A stretch of DNA of 46,920 nt. It comes from an uncultured Burkholderiales bacterium. Lineage in GTDB: Bacteria; Pseudomonadota; Gammaproteobacteria; Burkholderiales; Thiobacillaceae. The number at the start of each line of letters is the position of its first letter. Position 1 is the first letter of the stretch. Below are positions 44,260 through 46,920 of the stretch, piece by piece. The position numbers were made by a program, and so were the translations under genes. The notes under the pieces are model-generated. The model had not been told where the DNA came from and did no database searches. It saw nothing but the letters and a program-made list of their open reading frames with translations. The DNA lies in assembly GCA_937949525.1 (NCBI GenBank), contig CALEDT010000036.1:1-46920 (forward strand), written 5' to 3'.

Positions 44260-44886
44260 CTATCCGATTGCTCGTGCCGGAACGCCAGCCACTCGCAGGC
44301 CATCCGCAATATCTTCACGAACCACGGAACCTGCGCCCACCACGACGTGGGCGCCAATCCGTACACCCGGAATGATCACCGAACCAGCTCCTATCAACGT
44401 GCCTTGCCCTATGGTCACATTGCCGCACAGGTGGCAGCCAGGAGCCACGTGCACTGCATTCCCCAACACGCAATCATGGTCTACGGTAGAACCAGTATTG
44501 ATGATCACTGCCTCTCCTATTGAGCTGTCGGGATTCAAGACTGCACCTGCTGCGATAAAACTGCCCGGGCCAATGTCACAACCCCGCCCTATGCAAGCAG
44601 CGGGATGAATCACTGTGGTCAGGGCGAACCCATTTTTTTGCAGCCAGGCACTGACTTCCGATCGTGCAGCATTGTGACCAATTGCGGCAATGGCTTCCGG
44701 ATAGGGCCTATTTCGTTCGAGAAGGGCAGATCGGCCACCAATCACCTGATAACCGAAAAAATCCTGACCGCGCAGTTCTGGACGGTCATCTGCGAGGGAG
44801 ATGGCCATGCGGCTTCCAGCTCGCTCCAATGCGTCGATGACCACCTTCGCGTGTCCGCCCGCACCAAAAACAATGATCTCCCTCAT
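44260..44886 (-). CDS. NeuD/PglD-type sugar O/N-acyltransferase
   Basis: Left-handed beta-helix acetyltransferase of 208 residues. The N-terminal Rossmann-like part reads EIIVFGAGGHAKVVIDALE. Hexapeptide repeats run from about 95 to 200 (IGRGCDIGPGSF, IGEAVIINTGSTVDHDCVLG). The catalytic His is H137. The fold matches PglD, which acetylates UDP-4-amino sugars, and NeuD. The start overlaps the sugar-transferase stop. Together with the aminotransferase it would complete an acetamido-sugar donor. The acyl donor could be another CoA ester. Confidence 0.93.
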   Translation of the reverse strand: MREIIVFGAGGHAKVVIDALERAGSRMAISLADDRPELRGQDFFGYQVIGGRSALLERNRPYPEAIAAIGHNAARSEVSAWLQKNGFALTTVIHPAACIGRGCDIGPGSFIAAGAVLNPDSSIGEAVIINTGSTVDHDCVLGNAVHVAPGCHLCGNVTIGQGTLIGAGSVIIPGVRIGAHVVVGAGSVVREDIADGLRVAGVPARAIG

Positions 44887-45497
44887 GTAACACGATCCTT
44901 TTCAGGGTCTGTGCTCCCGGTAAATTTTGGCATGGTAACGTGCCCGGGATGGCTTATCCCCTTGCGATGAAAGACCTGGACCACGGTTAAAACGAGGATC
45001 TCGAGGTCTAGTGCCAGGCTCTGGTGTTCCACATACCATACGTCATGTTCAAATCGCTCCTCCCAGCTTGTGGCATTGCGTCCATTGACCTGCGCCCAGC
45101 CCGTGATGCCTGGCCTGACTTCATGCCGCCGTGCCTGACGTTCAGTATAAAGAGGTAAGTATTCCATCAGCAGGGGACGAGGACCGACTAAACTCATATC
45201 TCCTCTTATGACATTCCACAGCTCAGGCAGCTCATCCAGGCTTGTAGCACGGAGAAAGCGGCCAAATCGAGTCAACCGTTGTTCGTCTGGAAGCAGTTGC
45301 CCGTGTTCGTCGCGAGTATCTGACATGGTACGGAATTTAATTAATGTAAACGGGCGTCCATGCATCCCGGGACGCGTCTGCCGAAACAAGACTGGACTGC
45401 CAAGTAATATCCGCACTAGCAGTGCAATGACGAACAACAAGGGTGCTAGCAGCAACAGCGCTATTATTGCTAGTACAAGGTCCAGAAAGCGTTTCAT
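44883..45497 (-). CDS. PglC/WcaJ-type initiating sugar transferase
   Basis: Monotopic phosphoglycosyl transferase of 204 residues with one N-terminal hydrophobic re-entrant helix (about 5-28). Signature motifs are TLIKFRTM, the catalytic DE in TSLDELPELWNV, LVGPRPLL and RPGITGWAQVNGRN. It would transfer a sugar-1-phosphate from a UDP sugar to undecaprenyl phosphate. It overlaps the upstream GT4 by one base and the acyltransferase by four. It duplicates in role the WecA-type enzyme at 39775-40734, though the two families are unrelated. Confidence 0.95.
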   Translation of the reverse strand: MKRFLDLVLAIIALLLLAPLLFVIALLVRILLGSPVLFRQTRPGMHGRPFTLIKFRTMSDTRDEHGQLLPDEQRLTRFGRFLRATSLDELPELWNVIRGDMSLVGPRPLLMEYLPLYTERQARRHEVRPGITGWAQVNGRNATSWEERFEHDVWYVEHQSLALDLEILVLTVVQVFHRKGISHPGHVTMPKFTGSTDPEKDRVT

Positions 45498-46612
45498 CAG
45501 GCAAGCCCCATCGTGCGCAGAATCACTGTATTGACTTCACGCACGTCGAAACGTGACTCGGCAATCCGCCGGCTTGCGCTACCCATAACAGACACTTGAT
45601 CCGAGGATTCAATAAAACGAACCATCGCCTCTGCCAATGCCGCCGCGTTCTTGGCCGGAACCAAAAATCCATTTTCTCCATCGACTACGGTTTCGCGGCA
45701 GCCCGGTCTATCCGTGGTGATGATAGGCCGGCTCATGGCCATTGCCTCCAATACTGTCCGTGGCATACCCTCATGATAGGAAGGTAGGACGTAAACATTG
45801 CAACTGGCAATTGCTGAGCGAACATCTTCGAGCCGGCCAAGATATTCGATGACACCTTCACGGATCCATCCATCAAGGTCTTTTTGGGAAATCGCAGCTG
45901 GATTTTCATCGATCCATCCGACCAAGAGAAATCTCGCTTGGGGATACTCGGCTTTGACCATCCTCGCTGCCTCGACATATTCCACGACCCCCTTGTCTCG
46001 CAATAGACGCGCAATCATCAAGAAACTGGGTATCTTAGGCAAGGCCACAGGAGCAAAATGTTCCAAATCCACACCTGTACCGTTGATCAATACTGCCTGT
46101 TCAGGTCGGGCCACAAGCCTAAGTTTGAGGAACAACTGCATATCGTCCGGGTTCTGAAAAAAAACCCGCGCGGAGCCGCGCAAAGCGAGGCGGTAAAGGC
46201 CCCGTGCGACGGTACCCACAATGCATCCACGCAGGCCAGTGGCAGTGAAGGTATAACCCAGGCCTGTAATCATAGGGTAGCACCGATAAACACCCGCCCA
46301 ACGAGCAGCCAGACAGCCATAAATCACCGGCTTGATCGTGTATGCAAGCAAGCAATTGGGACGAATGGAACGAAACAGACTGCGCAGAAAGAGGAGGCTC
46401 CTCAAATCCTGCAACGGGTTAAGACTCGTACGCGCCAATGGCACTGCGTGATAACGGACTCCGAGCGCGGACAGTTGCGCAATCAAGTGAGAATCGGCAG
46501 GCGGTGCCAAGGCATGCACTTCATGACCGGCATCCACCATGGCTTTCAATAGGGGACCACGGAAGTTGATTAAAGATTCAGGCAAACTGCCCAGCACCGC
46601 CACCCTAGCCAT
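45497..46612 (-). CDS. GT4-family glycosyltransferase (PglA-like, cassette copy)
   Basis: GT-B enzyme of 371 residues. [20 protein letters not shown] opens the protein. [34 protein letters not shown] and [20 protein letters not shown] (EX7E) follow. It matches PglA-like transferases that add the second sugar to a lipid carrier. The ATG at 46612 lies within the last codons of asnB, so the two are coupled. The other GT4 (42757) occupies the same place after the asnB remnant, which suggests equivalent genes from two loci. Confidence 0.92.
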   Translation of the reverse strand: MARVAVLGSLPESLINFRGPLLKAMVDAGHEVHALAPPADSHLIAQLSALGVRYHAVPLARTSLNPLQDLRSLLFLRSLFRSIRPNCLLAYTIKPVIYGCLAARWAGVYRCYPMITGLGYTFTATGLRGCIVGTVARGLYRLALRGSARVFFQNPDDMQLFLKLRLVARPEQAVLINGTGVDLEHFAPVALPKIPSFLMIARLLRDKGVVEYVEAARMVKAEYPQARFLLVGWIDENPAAISQKDLDGWIREGVIEYLGRLEDVRSAIASCNVYVLPSYHEGMPRTVLEAMAMSRPIITTDRPGCRETVVDGENGFLVPAKNAAALAEAMVRFIESSDQVSVMGSASRRIAESRFDVREVNTVILRTMGLA

Positions 46613-46920
46613 ATCGGTACCCCTCCTCCAGCCACGCCTGCCACATCAGCACATCCCACAGGTGATACTGCCAGTTGCGCTGGCCCGAAAGGTGCTCCTG
46701 CCAGCGCCGGCGGATCGGCGCTGGATCGAGGAAGCCTTCACGCTTGAGCCTATCTTCCGCGAGCAGATCCTCGGCCCAATCCCGCAAGGGGCCACGCAGC
46801 CAGTGATCGAGGGGCACGCCAAACCCCATCTTCGGTCGCTCGATCAGCTCGCGCGGCACATAGCGGTAGAGCACCTGGCGCAGCAGCCACTTGCCCTGAC
46901 TGTTACGGATTTTCATGGAA
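46605..46920 (-). CDS. asnB: Asparagine synthase-like amidotransferase, C-terminal end only
   Basis: The frame is open to the right edge, so about 104 C-terminal residues are visible. It reads [18 protein letters not shown], then [14 protein letters not shown], and ends with [14 protein letters not shown]. These are characteristic of the C-terminal synthetase domain of class-B asparagine synthetases, many of which sit in glycan loci (WbpS-like) and amidate sugar acids. The gene starts outside the window. Its last 85 coding bases are repeated at 42767-42851. Confidence 0.92.
   Translation of the reverse strand, partial: SMKIRNSQGKWLLRQVLYRYVPRELIERPKMGFGVPLDHWLRGPLRDWAEDLLAEDRLKREGFLDPAPIRRRWQEHLSGQRNWQYHLWDVLMWQAWLEEGYRYG
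46627..46711. repeat. Direct repeat, copy 2 (asnB 3' end, intact)
   Basis: Partner of 42767-42851. It is in frame with asnB and ends 22 bases before the stop. It forms the right border of the lower-GC cassette. Confidence 0.92.

Larger units (their letters stand above)
42852..46626. other. Lower-GC glycan cassette between asnB repeats
   Basis: The stretch holds four overlapping or closely packed genes (GT4, PglC-type sugar transferase, NeuD/PglD-type acyltransferase, DegT aminotransferase). By eye, GC falls to about 50 percent from well above 60 on both sides, and codon choice is more AT-rich. Borders coincide with two asnB 3'-end copies. No transposase, integrase or terminal inverted repeat is seen, so homologous recombination is more likely than transposition. 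Confidence 0.75.

Noticed and set aside
42852-46626. Cassette as a transposon or integron
   Set aside because: No transposase, integrase, terminal inverted repeats or attachment core. Borders are asnB coding repeats, which favours homologous recombination.

Overview
The window reads as a chromosomal segment of a high-GC, Gram-negative proteobacterium. LPS (kdsB), a TonB receptor with a cobalamin riboswitch, a secretin and an RND pump all require an outer membrane. Gamma- or betaproteobacteria fit best. A pyrophosphate-based glycolysis module (H+-PPase, PPi-phosphofructokinase, adenylate kinase) and a cytochrome P460 gene recall methylotrophs, nitrifiers and sulfur oxidisers, but the species cannot be named from this sequence. 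No tRNA, rRNA, CRISPR array, transposase or integrase was seen, and no gene-free stretch exceeds 300 bases.

Layout. (1) 1-6845, plus strand: end of a polysaccharide locus with a partial GT4 glycosyltransferase, a sulfotransferase, a DUF1972 glycosyltransferase, a DUF3473-type deacetylase, then rfbB-rfbA-rfbC for dTDP-rhamnose precursors (rfbD absent). (2) 7075-16125, plus strand: an eleven-gene, mostly overlapping type II secretion-like operon, with GspG, GspF, GspE, four small PilM/N/O/P-like inner-membrane proteins, a lipoprotein secretin with an N-terminal repeat region, and three more pseudopilins. (3) 16317-22046, minus strand: hppA, a small ORF, pfp, a small ORF, adk, kdsB. (4) 22152-27981: a membrane diguanylate cyclase, a riboswitch-controlled BtuB-like receptor with a small membrane protein, a CNP1-like protein, and a divergent MarR/cytochrome P460 pair. 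(5) 28010-30550, minus strand: rubrerythrin, an Fe-S oxidoreductase and a DUF3501 protein. (6) 30721-37950: an RND permease overlapping a glycerate kinase, a MidA-type methyltransferase divergent from an FAD oxidoreductase, and a Uma2-family nuclease. (7) 37914-46920, minus strand: a second glycan locus read from asnB (partial, right edge) leftwards.

The most informative structure lies in the second glycan locus. A four-gene cassette of visibly lower GC (glycosyltransferase, PglC-type sugar transferase, NeuD/PglD-type acyltransferase, DegT-type aminotransferase; about 42.85-46.6 kb) is bracketed by two copies of the 3' end of asnB. One copy is the in-frame tail of a gene running off the window. 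The other is a dead fragment still joined by overlap to the next glycosyltransferase. This looks like a glycan cassette exchanged or inserted by recombination in asnB, and it leaves the locus with two different initiating phosphoglycosyl transferases (WecA/WbpL type and PglC type).

Other points of interest are the non-canonical secretion operon, the cysteine-rich MarR/P460 divergent promoter with shared -35 and palindromes at both predicted start sites, the riboswitch-linked small membrane protein as a candidate cobalamin-uptake component, and the rubrerythrin/Fe-S/DUF3501 operon behind a long inverted repeat. All promoters, operators and hairpins were found by eye, and no homology search was run; family names rest on recognised motifs.
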